From JAKFDI01 sp036676235 (GTDB taxonomy: Bacteria > Pseudomonadota > Gammaproteobacteria > Burkholderiales > Burkholderiaceae_C), in NCBI GenBank assembly GCA_036676235.1, contig JAKFDI010000033.1, positions 1 to 64,000 on the forward strand: a DNA stretch of 64,000 nucleotides, in the 5' to 3' direction. Under the pieces are notes generated by a model. It did not search any database and had not been told where the DNA came from. It worked only from the letters and a program-made list of their open reading frames with translations. This document shows, one piece after another, positions 26,830-35,050 of the stretch. How positions within the stretch are numbered: the stretch's first letter is position 1; every line of letters starts with the position of its first letter. The position numbers and the translations under genes are program-made.

Positions 26830-27261
26830 ATGATCACGTACATGACTCCGAGCAGGATTGAGTTTGAATACGACGGGCAGTCATACACGGTGCACGGTGA
26901 GGCATTGAATCCAGACTATGGCTTGGACTACGTCATCTACGCCGATGACATGCATTTCACCGACAAGGGTCGCGGTGATGAGATAGATCCGGCAGTGCGC
27001 CGGGCGGTCCTGAATCGAATTGCTGAAGAACTTACAAGCAAGGGTACGCGCTTCGAGATCGAGTCAACGGACGATGGTCCGCCCAGCGTTCAACTACGGC
27101 AAGCCAGCGTCGCGGCGCCTGCACCATGTCCGACCTCTGGGTTCTGGTTCACACCAGCACGCGCGAACTCCCGCCGCCACTTCAAGCAGGGCGAGCCAAT
27201 GCCCGATGTAGCAGGCGACTACGGCACCACGATCTGGCAGTGGGACGACAACCAGGGCTGA
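26830..27261 (+). CDS. Probable cognate immunity protein (Imm74-like N-terminus, shared C-terminal tail)
   Basis: 143-aa protein starting 27 bases after the effector with GAGGG before the ATG. Residues ~1-80 (IEFEYDGQSYTVHGEALN to GTRFEIES) resemble the Imm74 immunity family as I remember it. After a Pro/Ala-rich hinge the last ~45 residues (SGFWFTPARANSRRHFKQGE, then MPDVAGDYGTTIWQWD) match a tail I recall at the C-terminus of many unrelated T6SS immunity proteins. Position directly behind an effector, small acidic character and lack of a signal peptide fit a cytoplasmic antidote. Specific binding to the NADase-like domain is inferred. Confidence 0.65.
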   Translation: MITYMTPSRIEFEYDGQSYTVHGEALNPDYGLDYVIYADDMHFTDKGRGDEIDPAVRRAVLNRIAEELTSKGTRFEIESTDDGPPSVQLRQASVAAPAPCPTSGFWFTPARANSRRHFKQGEPMPDVAGDYGTTIWQWDDNQG

Positions 27262-27304
27262 CTTCACGCCGAAGGTCGCTCGAACGGACACTCAGGAACT
27301 ATTC

Positions 27305-27379
27305 ATGCGTCTTCTCCACGCCATCTTTCTGCGCTTCGTGGCGTTCTTCACCATCAGCCGCCTTACCTCACTGGTCTGA
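27305..27379 (+). CDS. Possible 24-aa small hydrophobic peptide
   Basis: Short frame beginning MRLLHAIFLRFVAFFTISRL and stopping at 27379, located between the immunity gene and the secreted protein gene. It is hydrophobic enough to be a single membrane helix. The upstream sequence (CAGGAACTATTC) offers only a weak ribosome site. It may be a genuine small gene or the remnant of a larger one in this recombining segment. Confidence 0.25.
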   Translation: MRLLHAIFLRFVAFFTISRLTSLV

Positions 27380-27404
27380 CCACCACAGATCTCTGGAGAC
27401 TACC

Positions 27405-27815
27405 GTGCGCCAATCAATCTTTGCGTTTCTCATCGCTTCCGTCGCGCTGCCTGCTCAAGCCGGGCAAGACGCAGTTCTTGGTGTATTCGGGCATGGATAC
27501 ACCAAGCACCGCAATGAGCCAGTCTGGACCGTCCGAGAGGCGACCGGCCGGCTCACGATGAAGACGCATGGCGATGGGTCCGAGGTTCAGATCCATCGAC
27601 TTTCCGATGCCGAGCGAAAAGCGTTCTGGGACAAGATGTGGTGGTCAGGCAAATCTCACGAGCGCGCAAGTTGTGCCGGAACAGGACGGCAATTGCTCTG
27701 TTTTGTACCTGCCAATGCAAGGGCCGACGAACCGTTCCTCAAGGCCATGGAGTCGGACTACTTCTACTACGACCCCGCGGGCGGCGTCATGCAAGTCAAC
27801 AAGATTGGGAGATAG
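27405..27815 (+). CDS. Small secreted protein of unknown function in the T6SS island
   Basis: 136 aa from the GTG at 27405, which has GGAGA in front and opens directly into a signal peptide (MRQSIFAFLIASVALPAQA). The mature part has no family I recognise; it contains two cysteines (SCAGTGRQLLC) and many aromatic residues near the C-terminus (DYFYYDPAGGV). A longer in-frame extension upstream lacks coding character. Placement after an effector-immunity pair makes a periplasmic immunity or accessory protein possible, but this is inference. Base composition is lower in GC than flanking housekeeping genes. Confidence 0.6.
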   Translation: MRQSIFAFLIASVALPAQAGQDAVLGVFGHGYTKHRNEPVWTVREATGRLTMKTHGDGSEVQIHRLSDAERKAFWDKMWWSGKSHERASCAGTGRQLLCFVPANARADEPFLKAMESDYFYYDPAGGVMQVNKIGR

Positions 27816-27906
27816 CGGCCGCTACGGGTGGCGGATGCGCCGCGTTCTCGCCACATTGTTTGCACCGAGCCTGCACACACACACCCGTCGTACTGCCGCA
27901 ACCCGA

Positions 27907-28953
27907 TCAGTTTCGGACGCGACCCAACAGTCGCCCCACCCGCGCCACCCGCTGCTCGACACCCCCCGCGACTTCGACGTACGCCCAGCCGCGCTGCTTC
28001 AGTTGCTCCCGATACCACGCATGCTGCTGCAGACGAAACAACGGGTCGCGGCGGGTGCCGTCCTGCACGAAGGGGAAGTCCGGCGCGCAGAGCACGATGG
28101 TGTCGTAGTGGCGGCCGGCCAGTTCGTGCAGTCGAGGATCGGCCCGGCCGTGCGTCCACAGGCCGTAGCCCAGCGTGGTGAGGGGCGAGGTGTCGCAGAA
28201 CAGCAGATCGCTTGCCTCGAGGGCCAGCTGCTCTTCGCGGGCGATCTGCGCCTGTGCGATGGTCAGCAGATCGCCTTCGTCGAGTCGACCGCCGCGCGCC
28301 TCCCACAGCTCTCGGCCGTACTCGGGCGCCCACAGCGTGCGGTGCTCGCGTGCAAGCGCCGCGGCCAGCGCGGTCTTGCCGCTGGATTCGCCGCCCAGCA
28401 GCAGCACACGCCGCACGAAGGCGGCGCGCACCACGGGCGAGAGCCACCGCGCATGCACGGCCGGATCGCGGCGCACGACGCTGGCGCTGATCGGGACCTC
28501 GCGCCTCTGCGGGTCCACCAGCACCGCTTGCACGGCATGACCGAGCGCGGCCGAGAGTGCCGCTGCACAGGGTGTCACGTAGGCTTCGCTCGCGAACATC
28601 GCGTCGGGTGTTTCGCGCAGCACGTCGCGCAGCAGCCAGCCGAGGTACTGCTGGTGGATGGCATCGGCCTCGCGGTTCGCCGGCAGCGGCCGCATGGGAA
28701 TGCCGAGCGCCGTGCAGCGCGCGTCGAGCCAGGCATCGTCGATGACATGGCACGCGCGTGGCGCACACCGCTGCGCCAGCCAGCGGCGCCGCACGGCGGC
28801 GTCGCAGCGGTCGAACTCGGGCCGGGTGTAGCTGAGAACCAGCACACGCTCGCAGACGCGTGCCGCCTGGTCAATCAACCACTCATGGCCCAAGTGCAAG
28901 GGCGCGAACTTGCCGACCACCAGGCCGAGCCGATGGCGCCGCATCGCAGTCAT
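27907..28953 (-). CDS. nadR: NadR-like bifunctional NMN adenylyltransferase / ribosylnicotinamide kinase
   Basis: 348-aa cytoplasmic NAD-salvage enzyme. The N-terminal adenylyltransferase has GKFAPLHLGH (residues 14-23) and PISASVVR (~154-161); the C-terminal kinase has a P-loop GGESSGKT (187-194). Kinase phosphorylates nicotinamide riboside to NMN, the other half makes NAD. The DNA-binding domain of enterobacterial NadR is absent. Its ATG overlaps the pnuC stop (ATGA), so import and phosphorylation are coupled. It converges on the T6SS effector module. A much longer in-frame extension upstream lies inside pnuC in another frame and is rejected. Confidence 0.92.
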   Translation of the reverse strand: MTAMRRHRLGLVVGKFAPLHLGHEWLIDQAARVCERVLVLSYTRPEFDRCDAAVRRRWLAQRCAPRACHVIDDAWLDARCTALGIPMRPLPANREADAIHQQYLGWLLRDVLRETPDAMFASEAYVTPCAAALSAALGHAVQAVLVDPQRREVPISASVVRRDPAVHARWLSPVVRAAFVRRVLLLGGESSGKTALAAALAREHRTLWAPEYGRELWEARGGRLDEGDLLTIAQAQIAREEQLALEASDLLFCDTSPLTTLGYGLWTHGRADPRLHELAGRHYDTIVLCAPDFPFVQDGTRRDPLFRLQQHAWYREQLKQRGWAYVEVAGGVEQRVARVGRLLGRVRN

Positions 28954-29525
28954 GCGGCGGCGGGCCGGGCCGCTCGGTGCGCGCCACGCCAGACCCACCA
29001 GCCATGCCAGGCATTGAGCCAGTACAGGGCGTACAGCACGGCGGTGAGATGCAGCCCGCGCGCGGCGAAGAGGGGCACGGACAAGGTATTGACCAGCAGC
29101 CATGCCGGCCAGGTGTCGATGCGTCGCTGCATCAGCAGGCATTGCGCGATCACGCTGCCGGCCAACACGGCGGAATCGACGAAGGGCATGAACGCATCGG
29201 TGTAGCGATGCAGCAGGCTGCCGTAACCGGCGGTCACCGCGACGGCGGCCAGGCTCATCCACAGCAAGGTGCGCGGTCGTGCGCGGGAGACCGGCCGGGC
29301 CGCGCCCGGTCGGTGGCCGTGCGTCCACTGCCACCACCCGATGGCGCTGGTGACGATGAAGAAGCCCTGCAGCGTGGCATCGGCATAGAGCTGGCTGGAA
29401 GCGAACACCGCGGCGAAAAGGCCGCAGCCGATGAGGCCGAGCCACCAGGTGTGCACGCTGTTGCGAGCAGCCAGCAGGATCGATGCGGCGGTGACGGCGT
29501 TGGCGGCGATCTCGAGGATGGACAT
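28950..29525 (-). CDS. pnuC: PnuC nicotinamide riboside transporter
   Basis: 191-aa inner-membrane protein with about seven hydrophobic helices; facilitates nicotinamide riboside uptake, with trapping by the downstream kinase. Family features seen: N-terminal ILEIAANAVTAASILLAARN, WWLGLIGCGLFAAVFASSQLYAD and GWWQWTHG. It starts 9 bases after the adenylate-forming enzyme and overlaps nadR. The Arg/Ala-rich C-terminus (RAARPAAA) is cytoplasmic. Specificity for nicotinamide riboside follows from the nadR partner. Confidence 0.93.
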   Translation of the reverse strand: MSILEIAANAVTAASILLAARNSVHTWWLGLIGCGLFAAVFASSQLYADATLQGFFIVTSAIGWWQWTHGHRPGAARPVSRARPRTLLWMSLAAVAVTAGYGSLLHRYTDAFMPFVDSAVLAGSVIAQCLLMQRRIDTWPAWLLVNTLSVPLFAARGLHLTAVLYALYWLNAWHGWWVWRGAHRAARPAAA

Positions 29526-29534
29526 CGGGTTCGT

Positions 29535-30941
29535 TCAAGGCGCGTGCTGTGGCACGTCGCTCGTGTACTGGCGCAGCTTGTCGTCGGCGCTCAGCGGCTC
29601 GATGGCGATGGCGGGCAACGGCCCCAAGGGGCGCATCAAGGCCTCCCGCAGGCGTGGTGCCAGCGTCTCGAGCGCGGTGCCGCTGTCCACCCACAGGGTG
29701 AGGCTGCCGTCGAGGTGCTGGTGCAGGGCATAGCGCGTCAGGTCAAAGGGCGCGAGCGCGTGCGTCATCTCGATGTTGTTGACCCAGCGGCCGTCGTGGC
29801 GCCGCAACCGCACCGGCGCACGGCCCTGCAGGTCGCGCAGCACCGGGCCATTGGGCGTGTCGACGAGGCGCGCGTGATCGCCGGTGCGGTAGCGCAGCAG
29901 CGGCAGGCAGACGTTGAAGCCGCCGCTCACCACCAGTTCGCCATGCTGGCCGCGGAGCAGCGGGCGTCCGGCAGCGTCGAGCACTTCGACGTGCAGGCGC
30001 GGCTGCAGCAGCAGGAATCCGTCGTGCTCGGGCACGTACGCGCCGATCGGTCCGACCTCGCACATCGAATAGAGGTCGATCACCGGGCAGCCGAAGCGCA
30101 TCTGCAGCCGGTGGCGCAAGCCCTCGCCCAAGGCCATCGAGGTGCTGAGCAGCGCCCGCGGGCGATGCGCCATCGGCAGCGTTGCCAGCTCGGCCAGCGA
30201 CACCGGATCGCCCGAGATGAGCTCGGGGACCAGTGCGTCGAGGTAAGCGGCGCGATGCGAGGCATGCCGCCATTCGTGGGGCATGAGATTGATCTTCGCG
30301 AGGCCGCAGTGGTTCATCAGCGGATTGACCGACACGTAGGTGAAGCAGCGCGCCTGGAAACCCGCCAGCACGATGCCCACCTGCCCACGCCCGGCCCGCG
30401 GCGCGATGCCGAAGTGCGCGAGCGCCCGGCGCTGGTAGGCGAGGTACTCGGCCGCCACCAGCGGATGGGACGGCACCCGCAAGGGCAGACCGGTGCTGCC
30501 CGTCGTCGTGAAGCAGATCAGCGCATCGCGATGCAGGCCGTGCGGCACGAAGTCGGCCAGCCGGCCGCTCAGATCGGCACGCTGCATCGGCTCGATCTCG
30601 TGCCACGGCGGCGCATGCCGGCTGCTTCGCCGGCGCGCGGGCACCTGCTGCCAGGTGCGTGCGACGAAGCGCTGCAACCAGCGCGGCGGCGCGTCCGCAA
30701 GGCACGGCGGAGGCGACCGGCGTACCTGCCACTGTCGCCACCGGGCCACCTGCACCTGCCAGGCGCTGAGCCGGTGGCCGCTGTAGTTGCGGTAGATCGG
30801 CGCCTGCGGGTGGCCGTGCATCCAGCGCAGCAGTGCGCGCGCGTGGGCGGGCAGCAGCGGCAGCCGCGTCGGGTCGAAGAGCTCGCGCTCGACGGCCGGC
30901 GAAAGCGGCGATGCGGTCTCGATGGAAGCGCCGGGGCTCAT
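29535..30941 (-). CDS. PaaK/CapK-like adenylate-forming enzyme
   Basis: 468-aa member of the acyl/aryl-adenylate superfamily, nearest to the phenylacetate-CoA ligase and coenzyme F390 synthetase-like group. The phosphate loop CFTTTGSTGLPL, the block YSMCEVGPIG, and LLRYRTGDHARL in the hinge region support adenylation. What is activated is unknown. The start at 30941 was chosen because the upstream gene stops there and similarity begins with the following residues. It is embedded between a membrane protein gene and pnuC-nadR with almost no spacing, so the four are probably one operon. Confidence 0.8.
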   Translation of the reverse strand: MSPGASIETASPLSPAVERELFDPTRLPLLPAHARALLRWMHGHPQAPIYRNYSGHRLSAWQVQVARWRQWQVRRSPPPCLADAPPRWLQRFVARTWQQVPARRRSSRHAPPWHEIEPMQRADLSGRLADFVPHGLHRDALICFTTTGSTGLPLRVPSHPLVAAEYLAYQRRALAHFGIAPRAGRGQVGIVLAGFQARCFTYVSVNPLMNHCGLAKINLMPHEWRHASHRAAYLDALVPELISGDPVSLAELATLPMAHRPRALLSTSMALGEGLRHRLQMRFGCPVIDLYSMCEVGPIGAYVPEHDGFLLLQPRLHVEVLDAAGRPLLRGQHGELVVSGGFNVCLPLLRYRTGDHARLVDTPNGPVLRDLQGRAPVRLRRHDGRWVNNIEMTHALAPFDLTRYALHQHLDGSLTLWVDSGTALETLAPRLREALMRPLGPLPAIAIEPLSADDKLRQYTSDVPQHAP

Positions 30942-30942
30942 G

Positions 30943-31521
30943 TCATTCGCGCGTGTACTTGTCGGCACCTTCCCGCGCACGTTCGGCGTCGAGGTGTTCC
31001 ACGAGTTCGCGATCGGGCGGCTCGGGCGGCTGCTCGGGCGCGCACGGCGTTCGCCACTGCCCGTACAGCGACACCAGGCAAGCAAGCGCGCCGGCGACGT
31101 ACAGCGCGCCGATCAGCGGGCCGGCGCTCCACCACCGGTCCAGCATCCACACCGGCACGGCGCCTGCGCACAGCAGCCACAGCAAGCCCGCTGCGATCCG
31201 CAAGCTCGTGGCGCCCAGCGCCATCACCACCGGCCAGACGATGAGGCCGAGCAACCACACACCGATCGGCATCTCGGCATGAGCCGCGATGGCGCGAACG
31301 GTGTGAAGAAGGAGTGCGGCGAGCATGAGACCGGCGCCCGCGCTGCCGCAGCGCTCCCAGCGCGGCGCCAGTCCGGGGCGAGCCACGGCCGAGATGCCGG
31401 CGATCGCGAGGATGGGGGCGGCGATCCAGGCCAGCAGGAGATGCATGCCGGCGATTCGCTCGAGGGTGCTCAACACGGCCGGCAACCAAGCGGTCGTCAG
31501 CCCGAATGCATGCGTGTCCAT
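30943..31521 (-). CDS. Multi-pass membrane protein of unknown function
   Basis: 192 aa with about five or six hydrophobic helices (for example MHLLLAWIAAPILAIAGISA, IGVWLLGLIVWPVVMALG, LIGALYVAGALACLVSLYG) and a charged cytoplasmic C-terminus (PPEPPDRELVEHLDAERARE). I do not recognise a family. Its stop codon lies directly before the start of the adenylate-forming enzyme, so it heads the pnuC-nadR operon. The upstream 108 bases separate it from the histidine kinase gene and should hold its promoter. Confidence 0.75.
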   Translation of the reverse strand: MDTHAFGLTTAWLPAVLSTLERIAGMHLLLAWIAAPILAIAGISAVARPGLAPRWERCGSAGAGLMLAALLLHTVRAIAAHAEMPIGVWLLGLIVWPVVMALGATSLRIAAGLLWLLCAGAVPVWMLDRWWSAGPLIGALYVAGALACLVSLYGQWRTPCAPEQPPEPPDRELVEHLDAERAREGADKYTRE

Positions 31522-31629
31522 GGGGTGATCTGTTCATGCCGGTTGGCAGCGGGGCCGCCGAGGGGCAGCGGATTCTCACGCAGCGTGGCGCGCCGGCTCG
31601 GCGCCGCGGTCAAATCGACGCGCGCGCGA

Positions 31630-34600
31630 TCATCGCTTCGCGATGTGCTTCGACAGGCTCGCGAGCAACCGCTGCGCATCGATCGGCTTCGTCAGGAAGT
31701 CGTTCATCCCGCTCGCCATCGCCTCGTCCCGTTCCGAGATGAGCGCGGCCGCAGTGAGCGCGACGATCGGCAGTGTCTTCGCGTCGTAGCGCTGGCGCAG
31801 GGCGCGCGCCGCTTCGTGGCCGCTCATGTGGGGCATCTGCACGTCCATCAGCACGATGTCGAACGGGCGATCGTGCGTGGCGGCGTCGTCGACGATCTGC
31901 AGGGCGGCGCGTCCGTCGGTGGCCTGCGACACGACGGCGCCCCACTGTTCGAGCATGGCGGTGGCGATCATCATGTTCACCGGGTTGTCCTCGACCATCA
32001 GGATGCGCGCGCCGCTCAGCGCCTCGGTGTCCGGCAGCGGCGCGCCGGCGGGCGTGATCGTCTCGTGGGTGCGGGGCAGCGGCAGGTCGGCCCAGAAGCG
32101 GCTGCCTTCGCCCGCGCGGCTGTCGACGCCGACCTTGCCGCCCATCAGCCGCGCGAGTTCGCGGCAGATCGACAGGCCCAGGCCCGTGCCGCCGTAGCGC
32201 CGCGTGGTCGAATCATCGGCCTGCGTAAAGGGCATGAACAGGCGCTGTTGCGTGGCTTCGTCGATGCCCGGGCCGGTGTCGCTGACGGCCACGCGCAGCC
32301 GTTCGCCGGCATAGGCCGCGTCGATGCGCACGCTGCCTCGCTCGGTGAACTTGAGCGCGTTGGTGATGTAGTTGCTGAGGATCTGCCGCACGCGCAGCGG
32401 GTCGCCGCTCACGCAGTTCGGCACGCTGTCGTCGATGCCGAGCTCGAACGCGAGGCCCTTCACTTCAGCGAGGGACAGATAGGCGTGGTGCACGGCCGCG
32501 AGCGTGTCGCGCAGATCGAAGGGCACGGCTTCGAGGGTGATCTTGCCGGCCTCGATCTTCGACAGGTCGAGGATGTCGGAAATGATCCCCGAGAGGCTTT
32601 GCGCGCTGTCGAAGATCTGCAGCAGGTACTGCCCGCGGCGCTTGTCGTCCAGGCCCGACTGCATCGCCAGCCTTGCCACGCCCAGCAGCCCGTTGAGCGG
32701 CGTGCGGATCTCGTGGCTGGTGTTGGCGAGGAATGCGCTCTTGGCGCGGTTGGCGGCTTCGGCAGCGTCGCGCGCCGAGGCCAGCGCCTGCTCGACGCGA
32801 CGGCGCTCGGTCACGTCTTCGGCGATCCAGATGGTGCCGCCCTGGCTCGGGTCGCGCGGGTCCACCACCTTGGCGAGCAGGCGGCACCAGAAGGTGCTGC
32901 CGTCCTTGCGGCGCATCAGGCGCTCGGCCTCCACCGGTTGGCCGGCAGCGAGCAGCGGGCCGGCGATGCGGCCGATCGCACGGTAGTCGTCCTCGCTCGG
33001 CCACACCACGGAGTCCGTCTGGCCAGGCAGCTCGCCGGGCTCCCAGCCGAAGATGCGCTCGAAGTGCGGGTTGGTGACGAGAAAGTGCTGCCCGCGCGTG
33101 AAGGCAATGCCGATCGACGCCGCCTGCAGGATGGCCTGGTGCTCCAGGCGCGTGCGGTCGATCGCGCCCACATCGCGCGAGACCAGCACGAGGTAGCGCT
33201 GCCCGTCGGCCTCGAAGCCGCCGCCGGAGACGATCATCAGCACGTGCTCGCCGTTCTTCTTGCGGAAGGTGACGGGCAGGTGGTGCACGCGGCCGTCGCC
33301 GGCCAGCATGTCGAGCAGGCGCTGGCGGTCCTCCGGGTAGACCCAGATGTCGATGTCGGCGCTGGTGCGCCCGATGACCTCGCCCGGGCCATAGCCGAAG
33401 AGTCCCCCGAAGGCCTCGTTCACCATCGCGTAGCGCCCGCTCTCCACCTCGGTCAGCGTGATGCAGTCGGGGCTGCTCTCGACCAGGTGCGAGAGCAGGC
33501 TGCCGGAGCGGCGCAGCGCGGCGTCGGCGCGGCGCTGTTCGGTTTCGTCGTTGCAGATGGCGAGCGTCGCCGGCCCGCCCGGCGCGTTGACGCGCACCGC
33601 CTCCGCCCGCACGAAGCGCGGCTGCCCGGCGCGGGTGACCAGGCGCAGCTCGATCGGGGGCACGCCGGCGCCGATGGGCATGTCTTCGAGCTGCGCGATG
33701 CGCGCCTGCACGGCGGCGCGCGAGTGTTCGCCGTCGCTGTGGCTGAGCAGCGAGCGGCCGACCATCGCCTCCAGCGTGTCGTAGCCGAACAGCGCCACGG
33801 CCGCGGGGTTGGCGTCGATGAACAGCCCGGCGCGATGCAGCAGCAGCGGCGAGGGCGTGCGCGTGAAGAGCTCGCGGTAGCGGTTTTCGCTCGCGACGAT
33901 GGAGCGGTGCGCCATCATTTCGGTGGTCACGTCGCGGCCCACGCCCCAGTAGCCGATGAACACGCCGCGTGCGTCGAAGCGCGGCTCGCCGCTCACGCGC
34001 CCGTAGCGGCTGCGGCCCTCGGCATCGCGCCGGCGCACCAGCAGGCCGCGGAACGGCCGGTGCGCCTCGAGGTCGCTGCGGTGCGCGTCCATCGTCGCCG
34101 CGTCGATGCCGATGCCTTCGATCTCCCACGGCGCGAAGCCGAGCCGGACGTCCTTGGCGATGCCCGAGCCCGGCGTGCTGTGCTCGACGATGTGGGAGAA
34201 GCGGAACCGCTCGTCCATCTCCCAGTACCAGTCCGCGGCGATGTGCAGCAGGCTGCGAAAGCGCTGCTCGCGCTCGGAGGCCGCGCGCACGTAGTTGGTG
34301 GTGATGCGCGCGATCAGCACGCTGACCACCAGGCTGCAGCCGACCACCATGAGCTGCACCGTGGTGCGCATGCCCAGCGGAATCGATGCGTCCGCCGCGG
34401 CGCCCGGCAGCCAGCCCAGGCGTTCGGCCATGTCGAGGCCGAGCACCGAGGCGCCGCAGAACATCGCCATCCAACACCCGGTGCGCAGCCCGGCCGTGAC
34501 GCTGGCCACGCAGATGATCACGCTGAAGAAGCCGAGCACGGCCGCATGCACGCCCGCGCCAAGCCCCACGCTCACGAGAAGGGTGACGCCCAGGCCCGCC

Positions 34601-34857
34601 CAGCCGCCGAGTTGCGAGGCGAGGCGCAGGTTGCGCCGGCGCACCACGCGGCTGGCGATGACGAAGGTTGCACTCGCAGCCAGCGCTGCTGCCGTCATCA
34701 GCAGGCGCCGCAGCGGATCGACGGCCGTGGGCAGCATGGCGATGAGGAGAGCGCTCGCCAGCGCGACCACCGCACCCGTGCCGAAGAAGTGCCGGTCGAT
34801 CAGGCGGCTGATCTCGGTGCTCACGTCCGGGTCGGTGCGGGCTTGTTGGCTCTTCAT
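31630..34857 (-). CDS. Hybrid sensor histidine kinase/response regulator with multiple PAS domains
   Basis: 1075-aa membrane sensor. Residues ~25-190 contain about six transmembrane helices; four PAS/PAC units follow (~205-320, 325-450, 455-580, 585-705). The HisKA domain has H715 in NTSHEIRTPLNG; the ATPase domain has ALKFTERGSV, VSDTGPGI and GGTGLGLSI; a C-terminal receiver has D1005 (IVLMDVQMP). The hybrid layout implies phosphorelay inside one protein, with an output regulator elsewhere. The start at 34857 was chosen just ahead of residues that resemble the soluble N-terminus; an ATG 13 codons upstream is possible. Signal unknown. Confidence 0.93.
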   Translation of the reverse strand: MKSQQARTDPDVSTEISRLIDRHFFGTGAVVALASALLIAMLPTAVDPLRRLLMTAAALAASATFVIASRVVRRRNLRLASQLGGWAGLGVTLLVSVGLGAGVHAAVLGFFSVIICVASVTAGLRTGCWMAMFCGASVLGLDMAERLGWLPGAAADASIPLGMRTTVQLMVVGCSLVVSVLIARITTNYVRAASEREQRFRSLLHIAADWYWEMDERFRFSHIVEHSTPGSGIAKDVRLGFAPWEIEGIGIDAATMDAHRSDLEAHRPFRGLLVRRRDAEGRSRYGRVSGEPRFDARGVFIGYWGVGRDVTTEMMAHRSIVASENRYRELFTRTPSPLLLHRAGLFIDANPAAVALFGYDTLEAMVGRSLLSHSDGEHSRAAVQARIAQLEDMPIGAGVPPIELRLVTRAGQPRFVRAEAVRVNAPGGPATLAICNDETEQRRADAALRRSGSLLSHLVESSPDCITLTEVESGRYAMVNEAFGGLFGYGPGEVIGRTSADIDIWVYPEDRQRLLDMLAGDGRVHHLPVTFRKKNGEHVLMIVSGGGFEADGQRYLVLVSRDVGAIDRTRLEHQAILQAASIGIAFTRGQHFLVTNPHFERIFGWEPGELPGQTDSVVWPSEDDYRAIGRIAGPLLAAGQPVEAERLMRRKDGSTFWCRLLAKVVDPRDPSQGGTIWIAEDVTERRRVEQALASARDAAEAANRAKSAFLANTSHEIRTPLNGLLGVARLAMQSGLDDKRRGQYLLQIFDSAQSLSGIISDILDLSKIEAGKITLEAVPFDLRDTLAAVHHAYLSLAEVKGLAFELGIDDSVPNCVSGDPLRVRQILSNYITNALKFTERGSVRIDAAYAGERLRVAVSDTGPGIDEATQQRLFMPFTQADDSTTRRYGGTGLGLSICRELARLMGGKVGVDSRAGEGSRFWADLPLPRTHETITPAGAPLPDTEALSGARILMVEDNPVNMMIATAMLEQWGAVVSQATDGRAALQIVDDAATHDRPFDIVLMDVQMPHMSGHEAARALRQRYDAKTLPIVALTAAALISERDEAMASGMNDFLTKPIDAQRLLASLSKHIAKR

Positions 34858-35050
34858 CTGATGTCCGGGAGAGCGGAATGCATGCCAACACGGCACGGCG
34901 CGCTTGTGACAATTCGCGCCTCTCCCCCGTCGCTCCCTCAGAACGGCGTAACTGATTTTTTCAGAGTTGCCCCCGCGATTGGGGGGTGTTTGCCGCGGCT
35001 GCCGTGACCGTCGTCACAGTGCAGGACGCATCGGCGCGTGTTGCGCCGCT

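Noticed and set aside
28860..31244. 794-aa plus-strand frame over the pnuC operon
   Set aside because: Antisense to three recognised genes and low-complexity in composition; no ribosome site or domain.
30922..35007. 1361-aa plus-strand frame antisense to the hybrid kinase
   Set aside because: The minus strand has clear HisKA, ATPase and receiver motifs; the plus frame has none.
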